Shown one piece after another: positions 1 through 8,385 of a stretch of 64,000 nt of DNA. Numbering within the stretch: the stretch's first letter is position 1; each line of letters starts with the position of its first letter. The DNA lies in assembly GCF_024298845.1 (NCBI RefSeq), contig NZ_CP101156.1:434001-498000 (forward strand), written 5' to 3'. The notes beneath the pieces are model-generated. The model did no database searches and had not been told where the DNA came from. It was given only the letters and a program-made list of their open reading frames with translations. The position numbers and the translations under genes were made by a program. The DNA comes from Natronosalvus amylolyticus (lineage in GTDB: Archaea; Halobacteriota; Halobacteria; Halobacteriales; Natrialbaceae).

Positions 1-1153
1 TTCCCCCGACGATGGTCGCACAGACGCTCGTGAAATGCCCCGCCGAGAGTTTATCTGGCAACTGTGGGGCAAGTGCCTTCCAGGGGAGTTCGGCCGCCAT
101 CGCGGAAGACTCCCAGTCGGTTCCGATTGGTGCCGGTTTGGTAGCATTGAGTACTGTCCCTTCCGGAATAATCACCTCGAGCGGTTCGAAAAAGCCCTCG
201 TTGGTCGGTGCACCCGGGAGCGTAATGGCCTGGAAGAACGACCGGACGTCGCTGATACTCGCGGCGTACGGCGAGTTGATCGGTCCTTCCGTTTCCGGGT
301 CGGTGCCAGTGTAATCGAGGGTGACCGTCTCGTCGGTAATCGTTACCGCACACTCGACGTGGATCGGTTCGTCGGTAATGCCGTCGTCGTCCAGGTAATC
401 CTGGGCGTGATAGGTGCCGTTTGGCAGTTCCTCGACGGCGTCCCGTACCAGATCGTGGCCGTACTCGAGCCACGCGTCGACGGCCACCTCGAGGGTGTCC
501 CAGCCGTACTCTCGAGCGATATCCTGGACGCGTTCGACGCCGACGTCGAGGGAGGCCTTCTGGGCCTGCATGTCTCCGAGCGTCATCTCGGGCATGCGGG
601 TGTTCGCGGCGACGATATCGGCGACGGCTTCGTTCTCGACGCCACCCTCGTAGAGTTTGACCATCGGATACTGTATCCCCTCCTGGAAGACGCTCGTTGC
701 ATCAGTCGTCCACGAACCGGGGTCTTTGCCACCGATGTCCGTCCAGTGGGCCTTCGAAGCGAGGAACATGACTGGTTCGTCTCGTCCGTCGTCTTCGAGG
801 AAGACCGGGGCAACCATCGCGACGTCGTTCAGGTGGGTGCCGCCGTGATAGTCGTTGAGCATAATCACGTCGCCGGGTTCGAACCCATCGCGGCCGAACT
901 TCTCGACGGTGTCCGAAACGCAGAATTTCAGCGTTCCGAGAAACCCCGGAACGCCGTTGGCCTGCGCGACGACGTTCCCGTCGATGTCGACGATACCGGT
1001 CGCGTAGTCGAGCGTCTCGTAGATGACGCTCGATTTAGCCGTTCGGCCGAGGTTGATAAACGACTCCTCAGCAGCGCTTTGCAAGGCGTTCGTAATGACC
1101 TCTCGAGTAAACGGGTCGAGGTCGGTTTTCGGTTCGTTTGTCTGGTGACTCAT
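1..1153 (-). CDS. hyuB: Hydantoinase B/oxoprolinase family protein (partial at window edge)
   Basis: The reading frame runs from ATG at 1153 to the left edge with no stop, so the C-terminus lies outside the window. The translation has the HyuB hallmarks: an N-terminal stretch ending in the SSVIYETLDYATGIVD segment, then the metal-binding LNDYHGGTHLNDV region and a KAHWTDIGGKDPGS motif. The family pairs with HyuA to hydrolyse hydantoins, 5-oxoproline or similar cyclic amides, or acts within acetone/acetophenone carboxylase-type complexes, in the cytoplasm and usually with ATP. The start overlaps the hyuA stop by 4 bases (ATGA), so translation is probably coupled. The substrate cannot be deduced. 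A paralogous pair lies at 4.1-7.9 kb. Confidence 0.93.
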   Translation of the reverse strand, partial: MSHQTNEPKTDLDPFTREVITNALQSAAEESFINLGRTAKSSVIYETLDYATGIVDIDGNVVAQANGVPGFLGTLKFCVSDTVEKFGRDGFEPGDVIMLNDYHGGTHLNDVAMVAPVFLEDDGRDEPVMFLASKAHWTDIGGKDPGSWTTDATSVFQEGIQYPMVKLYEGGVENEAVADIVAANTRMPEMTLGDMQAQKASLDVGVERVQDIAREYGWDTLEVAVDAWLEYGHDLVRDAVEELPNGTYHAQDYLDDDGITDEPIHVECAVTITDETVTLDYTGTDPETEGPINSPYAASISDVRSFFQAITLPGAPTNEGFFEPLEVIIPEGTVLNATKPAPIGTDWESSAMAAELPWKALAPQLPDKLSAGHFTSVCATIVGG

Positions 1154-3252
1154 CGGATTTCCTCCGTGATTCGAACGTTCGCGTACTCGTCGAGTCGGAA
1201 CTGTTGTCCGGGGTGAACGAGCGTGGTACAGGCCGGTTCTTCGATGATGGCCGGTCCAGTGACCGGTTCGTCGATCGGTATCGAGGCTCGTTCGTACACC
1301 GTGGTCTCTTGGGTCCCCTCTCGGTCGAAATCAACTGTGCGAGAACCTTTCCTCGCGTCTTCGAGGGTGCCGTCTCGAGAAACGGGTTCGATCGTCGGCT
1401 TGGCCGCTTCCGCCGTCGCGGTGAGGCGAACGTTGACGAGTTCGACCGGGTCGTCGAGCGAGAACGTGTACGCCTGTTCGTGGCGCTCGTGGAATCGGGC
1501 TATCGTCGCTCCAATCGCGTCTGCAGTGACCAGCGGTTCGCTCGAGGCAGCCGAAACCGTTCTTTTTGTATCCTCGCTCCCCACCGGAATTGGCGTCTGC
1601 ACGGTATGTTCCTGACCGGTGTACCGGAGGTCGACGCTCAACTCGAGTGAAACCTTCTCGGGAGGAATGTCTTCCTCGCCAAATTCGGTGACCGCGCGGT
1701 CGGCCAGTTCGACAAAGCGTTCGTTCACGGCGGGTGCAGCCTCGCGGTGGAACGGGCGGACCCAGGTCCGCACGTAATCTCGGCGAAGGTCCGTCAGGAG
1801 CATCCCCCAGGCGGAGAACTGTCCGGGCGCTCGTGGGATGATGACTTCGTTGACGCCGAGGTCACGCCCCAGGGCGGCGGCGTGCAGGCCGCCTGCCCCA
1901 CCGCTGGCGACCATCGCGAACTGTCGCGGGTCGTACCCCCGCTGCAGGCTGACCTGCTTCAACGCGTTCGCCATGTTGGAGTTGACGACCCGGAGGATGC
2001 CGTGTGCGGTCTCCCGAACCGAGGTACCGAATTCGTCAGCGACTGGCTCGAGGGCGGCTTCGGCCTGGTCGACGTCGAGTTCCATCTCGCCGCCGAGGAA
2101 GTACGCGGGATTCAGACGGCCGGTCAACAGATTGACGTCGGTGACCGTCGGGTCGGTGCCACCCTGGCCGTAACAGGCCGGTCCCGGGTCGGCACCCGCG
2201 CTTTCCGGGCCAACGTTGATCGAACCGCCCTGGTCCACCCAGGCGATAGACCCGCCGCCGGCCCCGATTTCGACGATATCGACCACGGGAATCTGGAGCG
2301 GGTAGCCTTCGTTCTGGCGCGAACTCTCGAGCCAGTATTCCGTGCCGATGTCGACGTCGCCATTCTCGATGAGAGAGGTCTTTGCGGTCGTTCCGCCCAT
2401 GTCGAAACTGATGACGTTGGGTTCGCCGATGCTCGTACCGACGCGTGCCGCCCCGAAAACACCGCCAACAGGTCCGCTTTCGACCATCTCGATGGGGCTC
2501 TGCCGGGCCTGTTCGAAACTACTGGTCCCCGCGTTCGATTTCATGACGTACCGGTTTCCCTCGACCCCGTTCGCATCGAGGTGTGACTCGAGCGTGGTGA
2601 GATACTCGTCTGCGATGGGTCGGACGTAGGAGTTGAGAACGGCTGTATTCGTGCGTTCGTACTCACGATACTCGCCGGTCAGTTCGTGTGAGAGCGTGAC
2701 GTACGCTTCGGGGAATTGTTCGGCGATGATCTCACGGGTCCGCAGTTCGTGTTCCGGGTTCGCGTAGGCGTGCAGATACGCGACGGCTATGGTGTCGATG
2801 CCCCGGTCACGAATTTTCGCGACAGCCGTTTCGACGGCCGATTCCGATAGTGAGTCCAGGACGGTTCCTGCCTGGTCGACGCGTTCGTCGACTTCGAACC
2901 GGTCACGACGGGGGACGAACGGTTCGGGCTTTTCGTACCGGAAGTTAAACATATCCGGTCGATTGGCCCGCGTAATGTCGAGAACGTCGCGGAACCCACT
3001 GGTAGTGATGAGCGCACACCGTTCGCCGTTTCGTTCAGTCACCGCATTGATGACGACCGTGGTTCCATGCACGAACTGATCGATAGCAGACTGGGACAAC
3101 GAACTCTTCTCGAGGGTCGAAATGACGCCGTTAGCGAAGTTATCCGGTGTCGTAGACGCCTTCTCGAGGGACAGTTCTCCGTCGGTAACGGCGACGAAGT
3201 CGGTGAAGGTCCCCCCGATATCGACCGCGACACGGGTGTTGTTCTCTCTCAC
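1150..3252 (-). CDS. hyuA: Hydantoinase/oxoprolinase subunit A
   Basis: About 700 residues, the normal HyuA length. The N-terminus carries the actin-like ATP-binding signature VAVDIGGTFTDF. Further family motifs are HGTTVVINAVTER, SFDMGGTTAKTSL, EIGAGGGSIAWVD and the PGPACYGQGG segment. It is the ATP-dependent subunit of a cyclic-amide hydrolase or of a related ATP-dependent carboxylase. An in-frame GTG at 3273 would extend it by seven residues, but a TATA-like TTTAAT (3278-3283) sits 26-31 bases upstream of GTG 3252. A leaderless start there fits archaeal practice and gives MRENNTRVAVDIGG. It is the first gene of a hyuA-hyuB operon, divergent from the cupin and second hyu module. The substrate is unknown. 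Confidence 0.93.
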   Translation of the reverse strand: MRENNTRVAVDIGGTFTDFVAVTDGELSLEKASTTPDNFANGVISTLEKSSLSQSAIDQFVHGTTVVINAVTERNGERCALITTSGFRDVLDITRANRPDMFNFRYEKPEPFVPRRDRFEVDERVDQAGTVLDSLSESAVETAVAKIRDRGIDTIAVAYLHAYANPEHELRTREIIAEQFPEAYVTLSHELTGEYREYERTNTAVLNSYVRPIADEYLTTLESHLDANGVEGNRYVMKSNAGTSSFEQARQSPIEMVESGPVGGVFGAARVGTSIGEPNVISFDMGGTTAKTSLIENGDVDIGTEYWLESSRQNEGYPLQIPVVDIVEIGAGGGSIAWVDQGGSINVGPESAGADPGPACYGQGGTDPTVTDVNLLTGRLNPAYFLGGEMELDVDQAEAALEPVADEFGTSVRETAHGILRVVNSNMANALKQVSLQRGYDPRQFAMVASGGAGGLHAAALGRDLGVNEVIIPRAPGQFSAWGMLLTDLRRDYVRTWVRPFHREAAPAVNERFVELADRAVTEFGEEDIPPEKVSLELSVDLRYTGQEHTVQTPIPVGSEDTKRTVSAASSEPLVTADAIGATIARFHERHEQAYTFSLDDPVELVNVRLTATAEAAKPTIEPVSRDGTLEDARKGSRTVDFDREGTQETTVYERASIPIDEPVTGPAIIEEPACTTLVHPGQQFRLDEYANVRITEEIR

Positions 3253-3277
3253 ACCTAGCACACAATACGGCACATCT

Positions 3278-3283
3278 ATTAAA
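3278..3283 (-). promoter_or_regulatory. TATA box of hyuA
   Basis: TTTAAT on the minus strand lies 26-31 bases upstream of the GTG at 3252. This is the archaeal TATA position for a leaderless transcript, and it supports the shorter start. Confidence 0.5.
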
Positions 3284-3391
3284 CTTTCTGTGCACTAATT
3301 TCCTTTTGAGGTTTTATTCTACCACAATTTACAACACATATTACCTAATGAGGTAATTGCTGGCTACGCACGCACACAATGACTATGCTGA

Positions 3392-3500
3392 GAGTACGCA
3401 CACAACGACTACATCCAGATACCGACTGTACGCACGACTACATCCAGATACCGACTGTACGCACGACTACATCCAGATGCTGATTGCACGCACACAACGT
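3392..3500. repeat. 29-bp tandem repeat between the divergent hyu modules
   Basis: ACTACATCCAGATACCGACT and its neighbouring bases repeat with an exact 29-base period starting at 3408, 3437 and 3466. Degenerate partial units (ACGCACACAACG) lie on both sides. There is no variable spacer, so this is not CRISPR. The stretch 3300-3580 holds this repeat and no convincing gene. Confidence 0.85.
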
Positions 3501-3580
3501 CCAGACAGGAACCCCGACTACACGAATATACGAGTGAAAGGCCGTCAAAACCAGTGACTGGTAGGCCGAAGCACTCCCTC

Positions 3581-3913
3581 TCAGAGACCGCCCAGTACGG
3601 TGTAGACGAGTCTGCAGGGTTCTTCGCCGGTGTTGACACTGTAATGGGGCGTTCCGGCTTCGATTACCGAGAGGGTTCCTGGCCCTGCTGTGTAGCGTTC
3701 GCCGTCAGCGACGAGTTCGACTTCGCCCTCGAGGATCACCGATATTTCGTCGCCTTCGTGGCTGGTCGTTCCGGTTTCGGGAACTCGCTCGCCGGGTTCG
3801 ATAACGTAACTCCCTGTCTGGACGGATGGGTCGGATGAGTCGTACAGGGCTAGCGGTTCATCGACGCTGTCATCCCACACCGAGTCGAGATGGTGTATGG
3901 TAACTGCATCCAT
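3581..3913 (-). CDS. Small single-domain cupin protein
   Basis: A 110-residue protein with a complete cupin barrel. Motif 1 is seen as the TSHEGDEISVILEGEVEL region, which provides His and Glu metal ligands. Motif 2 is seen as the GTLSVIEAGTPHYSVN region, which provides the second His. Such proteins bind a metal or small ligand, either as enzymes or sensors. The open frame continues to 4399, but that extension covers the second hyuA on the other strand. ATG 3913 is preceded by TTTACT (3937-3942) at -24 to -29, which fits a leaderless start. Its place between two hydantoinase modules suggests a linked accessory role, which is inference. Confidence 0.85.
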   Translation of the reverse strand: MDAVTIHHLDSVWDDSVDEPLALYDSSDPSVQTGSYVIEPGERVPETGTTSHEGDEISVILEGEVELVADGERYTAGPGTLSVIEAGTPHYSVNTGEEPCRLVYTVLGGL

Positions 3914-4050
3914 GCGTACCTTTGGTACCAGGGTAGAGTAAACCCTTCGGGTATTGCTCTGAACTATCAGACCAACAAAACCGCTAATGGCGAACACATC
4001 GTAAATATCGTGTGTCGTTATGTAGCCAAAATCCGTGATTTGTGCATAAA

Positions 4051-4091
4051 TTATATATCCTGTCTCGTCCAGAGCTAGGGTATTGGGAGGA
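4051..4091 (+). promoter_or_regulatory. Promoter and Shine-Dalgarno site of the second hyuA
   Basis: TTATATAT at 4051-4058 predicts transcription starting near 4081. GGAGG at 4086-4090 then lies nine bases before the GTG at 4100. A short leader with a strong Shine-Dalgarno stands out in a window where most starts look leaderless. Confidence 0.55.
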
Positions 4092-4099
4092 GATACCAC

Positions 4100-6139
4100 G
4101 TGACAGAACGACTTGCCGTAGACATTGGCGGAACATTCGTCGATGCGATCAGTTTCGATCGAGACGATCGGGACATCCGCGTCGAAAAAGCATCGACTAC
4201 GCCGGAGGAACCGGAATCGGGGGTGCTGGCATCGATCGATAAGGTCGGTGCCGACCTCGAGGCGACTGAAGCGTTCGTCCACGGGACGACACTCGGATTG
4301 AACGCCGTCCTCGAGCGAGAGGGTGCCACGACGGGCATCATCACCAACGAGGGGTTCCGCGACGTGTACGAGATCGGTCGGACAAACGTCGAACGCCACG
4401 CGATGTACGATATTCGCTACGAGAAACCCGAATCTCTCGTTCCACGCCGCCGACGGGTTGGCGTACCGGGTCGACTCGACGCCGACGGCGAGGAAGTCGA
4501 ACCCCTCGACACCGATGCGGTTCGGGATGCAGCCGAGCGCCTGATCGAAGAACAGGACGTCGACACCATCGCAATCTGTTTCTTACATTCCTATCGAAAC
4601 CCGGCACACGAGCGTCAGGCTGCCGAGATAATCCGCGAAGCCTACCCCGAGACGAGCGTCTCCATCTCGAGTGACATTACCCGTGAGTACCGCGAGTACG
4701 AGCGCACGAGCACCGCCGTAATGGACGCCTACATCAAGCCGATTTTCGGCAGCTACGTGGACGATCTCGAGAGCGAACTCACCCAGAACGGCTTCGACAG
4801 TCCGTTTTTCATCACGCGCTCGGGTGGAGGGACGTTGACCGCCGAGAGCGCGACGGATGCACCGGTACACACGATTCTCTCTGGACCGGCGGGTGGGCTC
4901 ATCGGCGCAGCCCACGTTGGCCGGGAAACCGACCGGGAGGACCTCATCACCGTCGACATGGGTGGGACCAGCCTCGACGCCTGTGTGATCGAAGACGGCA
5001 CGCCCGCCGTCAAGTACGATTCCCGCCTCGAGCACCAGCCCTTGATGATTCCGGTGTACGACATCCGAACGATCGGTGCCGGCGGCGGTTCCATCGCCTG
5101 GCTCGACGGCGAACTGCTCAAAGTTGGCCCGGAAAGCGCGGGCGCAGAGCCTGGCCCCGTCTGTTACGGTCAGGGTGGCACCGAGCCAACCGTTACCGAC
5201 GCAGCCGTTGCACTCGGCTACATCGACCCCGCAGACTTCCTCGGCGGGGAAATGGAACTCGACGCAGCGGGCGCACGCGAGGCAATCGAATCCGTGCTCG
5301 CCGACCCGCTCGAGTCGACCGTTACGGACGTGTCGCGAGGTGTTTTCGACGTCACGCTCGCCAACACCGTCGGCGCAATACGAGAGATCACCATCGAAAA
5401 GGGACTGGACCCCCGCGAGTTCTCGATGATGGGCTTCGGCGGAGCAGGTGGCATGTTCGTGCCGTTGCTCGGCCGTGAAATGAACGTCGGGGAAATCGTC
5501 ATCCCGAACGCACCGTCGGTGTTCTCGGCCTGGGGTATGTTGATGGCAGACGTCGTCTACGACTTCGCCCGAACCAACATCGAGGCGCTCGGCGACCTCT
5601 CACTCGAGGATATCGAGACCGTGTTCGACGAACTCGACGAGCAGGCAGTCGAAACCCTCGAGAGCGAAGGATTCACCCACGACGATATCACTCTCAACCA
5701 CACCCTCGAGATGCGCTATCTCGGCCAGGAACACACCGTCGAAGTCGATGCAAACGGCGTCGAATCGACCGACGAAATCAACGACCGGTTCGAGCGCAAA
5801 CACGCAGACCGCTACGGTCACGAAATGGCCGACCCGGCCGAAGTCGTTCACCAGCGAGTGCGTGCAGCCGGCCAAAACGATAAACCGCCACTCGAGACGA
5901 GCGAAATAGAAGGAGATGCGTCTCCTGACCCCGTCGGAACGCGTGAAGCGTTCTGTTTCGCAGCCCTCGAGGCCGTCGACTTCGCGGTGTACGACCGTGG
6001 CGACCTGGTTTCGGGAACTGAGATACAAGGACCAGCCATCGTTCGCGAACCGACGACGACCATCGTCTTCCACTCGGACCAGACGGCGACCGTCGACGAG
6101 TATGGACAGTTGCTGATCACTGGAGGTGAAGACCAATGA
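4100..6139 (+). CDS. hyuA: Hydantoinase/oxoprolinase subunit A (second copy)
   Basis: A 679-residue paralogue of the gene at 1150-3252, with the same signatures: LAVDIGGTFVDA at the N-terminus, HGTTLGLNAVLER, TVDMGGTSLDACV, TIGAGGGSIAWLD and PGPVCYGQGG. The C-terminal part carries the RYLGQEHTVEV segment typical of the family. The GTG start at 4100 is supported by a Shine-Dalgarno (GGAGG, 4086-4090). The stop overlaps the following hyuB start by 4 bases, so the two should be translated together as one heteromeric enzyme. Divergence from the first copy in the metal-proximal and C-terminal parts suggests a different substrate; this is inference. Confidence 0.93.
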   Translation: MTERLAVDIGGTFVDAISFDRDDRDIRVEKASTTPEEPESGVLASIDKVGADLEATEAFVHGTTLGLNAVLEREGATTGIITNEGFRDVYEIGRTNVERHAMYDIRYEKPESLVPRRRRVGVPGRLDADGEEVEPLDTDAVRDAAERLIEEQDVDTIAICFLHSYRNPAHERQAAEIIREAYPETSVSISSDITREYREYERTSTAVMDAYIKPIFGSYVDDLESELTQNGFDSPFFITRSGGGTLTAESATDAPVHTILSGPAGGLIGAAHVGRETDREDLITVDMGGTSLDACVIEDGTPAVKYDSRLEHQPLMIPVYDIRTIGAGGGSIAWLDGELLKVGPESAGAEPGPVCYGQGGTEPTVTDAAVALGYIDPADFLGGEMELDAAGAREAIESVLADPLESTVTDVSRGVFDVTLANTVGAIREITIEKGLDPREFSMMGFGGAGGMFVPLLGREMNVGEIVIPNAPSVFSAWGMLMADVVYDFARTNIEALGDLSLEDIETVFDELDEQAVETLESEGFTHDDITLNHTLEMRYLGQEHTVEVDANGVESTDEINDRFERKHADRYGHEMADPAEVVHQRVRAAGQNDKPPLETSEIEGDASPDPVGTREAFCFAALEAVDFAVYDRGDLVSGTEIQGPAIVREPTTTIVFHSDQTATVDEYGQLLITGGEDQ

Positions 6140-7926
6140 GCACCACGACGAACGGACCGGACGCGGCGACCGTGGAGGTCGTCAGGAACTACCTCACCTC
6201 CGCGGCGACGGAGATGCAACGCACCCTGATCAGGACCGCCTACAACACGATCATCTACGAGATCCTCGATTTCGGCATCTCACTGTACGATCGAGACCGG
6301 AACCTCATCGCGGACTCACCCGGACTCGCACTGTTCCTCGGGGCGAACGACTTCGCCCTCGAGAAACTGATCGAGCACGTCGGCGAGGAAAACATGGAAC
6401 CCGGCGACGTCCTCATCATGAACTATCCCTACTGGAGTTCGACCCACACCCTCGACGTCGGTGTGTTCGCTCCCATCTTCCGGGAAGGAGCCGACGCTGA
6501 CGCCGACGACAACGAACTGATCGGCTACGCGGCGACCCGCGCTCACTGGCTCGACCTCGGTGCCAAAGACGCGGGCTACGTGCTCGATTCGACTGACGTC
6601 CACCAGGAAGGGGTTATCTTCCCCGGGACGAAGGTGTACAAAGGCGGCGAACCCGACGAGGAGGTCCTCGACCTCATCCGGTTCAACTCTCGTATCCCCG
6701 ATAAGGTCATCGGCGATCTCAACGCACAGATTGCGGCCATTCGAACCGGTAAGCGCCGTCTTCGCGAACTCCACGACAAGTACGGCTCGGAGACGGTCGA
6801 TTCGTGCATCGACCGTATCCACGATCACGGCGAGCAGACGGCTCGAAACGCCGTTCGCGACCTCCCTGACGGAACGTGGTCCGCGGTCGATCACGCGGAC
6901 GGATCGACTGGCGAACTGATTCGAATCGAAGTCGAAGTAACCATCGACGGCGAGGAGTTCAGCGTCGACTTTAGCGGGTCGTCCGATCAGGTCGAGGGGC
7001 CACTCAATATTCCGCTGGGAATGACCGAGACGGTCTGTAAACTCTGTTTCAAATCGATCACGACACCGACAGAGGTGTCCAATGCGGGTCAGTACGCGCC
7101 GCTGTCGGTTCACGCCCCGGAGGGGAACCTGTTCAACGCGAGCTATCCGGCACCGACGTTTACTATCTGGACGGGAATCGTCAGCATCGACGTGGTCTAC
7201 AAGGCACTCGCCAAGGCACTCCCGGAAACGATTCCGGCCAGTTCGGGCGGCGACCTCAACGACATCATGCTGTACGGCGAGGACCCCGAAACCGGCCGAC
7301 AGTTCGTCGAGGCGAACAACGACGCCGTCGGCTGGGGAGCGACGAACGACCACGACGGGGCCAACGCTGTCATGCACATCAGCGAGACGATGGTCCAGAA
7401 CATCCCCGTCGAAGTTTTCGAGAACAAAGCGCCCATCTCGTTCGACGAACTCTCGTTGCGAACCGACTCGGGCGGCGCTGGAGAATACCGCGGCGGCCTC
7501 GGGTTGCGTCGCGACTTCCGCATCGAACATCCGGTCGGCGCGCTCTCGATCATCCAGAAAACCAAGAAACCCGGCTGGGGAATCGACGGCGGGAAACCCG
7601 GGGCGAAAAACGGAATCGTCCTCGACCTCGCCGACGACGCCGACGAGCGAGTCCAGATACTCGTCGACAATACCGACCTGTACAACGACGGCAACACCTG
7701 GGCGGGGTTCTTCCGCGGAAACTTCGCCCCCGGCGAAGTCATCTCGAACCGCACCGGCGGCGGTGGCGGCTACGGCGACCCATACGACCGCGACCCCGAA
7801 GCCGTCCTCGAGGACGTCAAAGACGGCTACGTCTCGCGGGCGGCCGCCGAAAACGAGTACGGCGTCGTCATTACCGACGACCTCGAGATCAACGCGGAGG
7901 CGACTCGAGAACACCGAACATCGTAA
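6136..7926 (+). CDS. hyuB: Hydantoinase B/oxoprolinase family protein (second copy)
   Basis: A full-length HyuB of 596 residues. It shows the ATEMQRTLIRTAYNTIIYE N-terminal segment, the MNYPYWSSTHTLDVGVF metal-site region (replacing LNDYHGGTHLND of the first copy), a RAHWLDLGAKDAG motif and the glycine-rich C-terminal GGGGGYGDPYDRDPE motif that marks family ends. It starts inside the hyuA stop (ATGA). With HyuA it should form the ATP-dependent cyclic-amide hydrolase or a carboxylase-type complex. The active-site difference from the first copy supports distinct substrates. No transporter or regulator for a specific substrate is next to it. Confidence 0.93.
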   Translation: MSTTTNGPDAATVEVVRNYLTSAATEMQRTLIRTAYNTIIYEILDFGISLYDRDRNLIADSPGLALFLGANDFALEKLIEHVGEENMEPGDVLIMNYPYWSSTHTLDVGVFAPIFREGADADADDNELIGYAATRAHWLDLGAKDAGYVLDSTDVHQEGVIFPGTKVYKGGEPDEEVLDLIRFNSRIPDKVIGDLNAQIAAIRTGKRRLRELHDKYGSETVDSCIDRIHDHGEQTARNAVRDLPDGTWSAVDHADGSTGELIRIEVEVTIDGEEFSVDFSGSSDQVEGPLNIPLGMTETVCKLCFKSITTPTEVSNAGQYAPLSVHAPEGNLFNASYPAPTFTIWTGIVSIDVVYKALAKALPETIPASSGGDLNDIMLYGEDPETGRQFVEANNDAVGWGATNDHDGANAVMHISETMVQNIPVEVFENKAPISFDELSLRTDSGGAGEYRGGLGLRRDFRIEHPVGALSIIQKTKKPGWGIDGGKPGAKNGIVLDLADDADERVQILVDNTDLYNDGNTWAGFFRGNFAPGEVISNRTGGGGGYGDPYDRDPEAVLEDVKDGYVSRAAAENEYGVVITDDLEINAEATREHRTS

Positions 7927-8274
7927 TCTGCCGGTGACGACCGGTCTCTGCAACTGACCGTTCGAACCGGCTCCACACCGTGTCACGCACCGCGCGTTGC
8001 GCACCGACGGATCGTCGGCGACCATTCGGTCGCTTCGTGGGGTGATCGGCAGCAGCAACCACCACCTTCACCACCATCAGGCTGCCAACCCATCCTGCCA
8101 GGTTCCCGGTGTCGCAACCGCATCTGTATAGTAGCCAGCGAACGTCAGTGCACACCCGCTCGCAAGCGGATGTCACAGTTGGTGTGTCAATATTTCACTG
8201 GCTACTATATTCCATCTTCTTCGATTGTGACGCACAATTCGTCCACGCGTTCTATAGGCGGTGCAGGACGAGAA
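7927..8274. other. Intergenic region downstream of the second hyuB
   Basis: Apart from the palindromic element at 8127-8209, no gene or structured feature is seen here. Open frames in this stretch are short and lack codon bias. Confidence 0.5.
8127..8209. mobile_element. Palindromic MITE-like element, copy A
   Basis: About 83 bases bounded by TATAGTAGCCAGCGAA on the left and the complementary TTTCACTGGCTACTATA on the right, with arms of about 30 bases and a short unrelated centre. The inner arm ends read GCACACC and GGTGTGT. Near-identical arms recur at 25601-25684 and 47452-47535, with a single arm at 18087-18117. It encodes no protein. A non-autonomous transposon (MITE) is the best fit, but the parent insertion sequence is not recognised here. 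Confidence 0.75.
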
Positions 8275-8385
8275 CCCCGACCCTTGAGGTCGGGGGTGAA
8301 GTCCGTCACGGGATGACGCTATCCACGTGCCGCGACTCCACGCCTAATATGAACGTTTAAATAATATTTGCTCGATTTATAGGGT

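Noticed and set aside
35..1216. A long plus-strand frame of nearly 400 codons opposite hyuB
   Set aside because: It mirrors the minus-strand hyuB and has Arg-rich composition unlike haloarchaeal proteins. The same applies to other antisense frames such as 6316-8058.
3392..3500. CRISPR array at the 29-bp repeat
   Set aside because: The units abut with an exact period and no unique spacers, and no cas gene is nearby. The same holds for the 44-bp repeat at 24370-24512.
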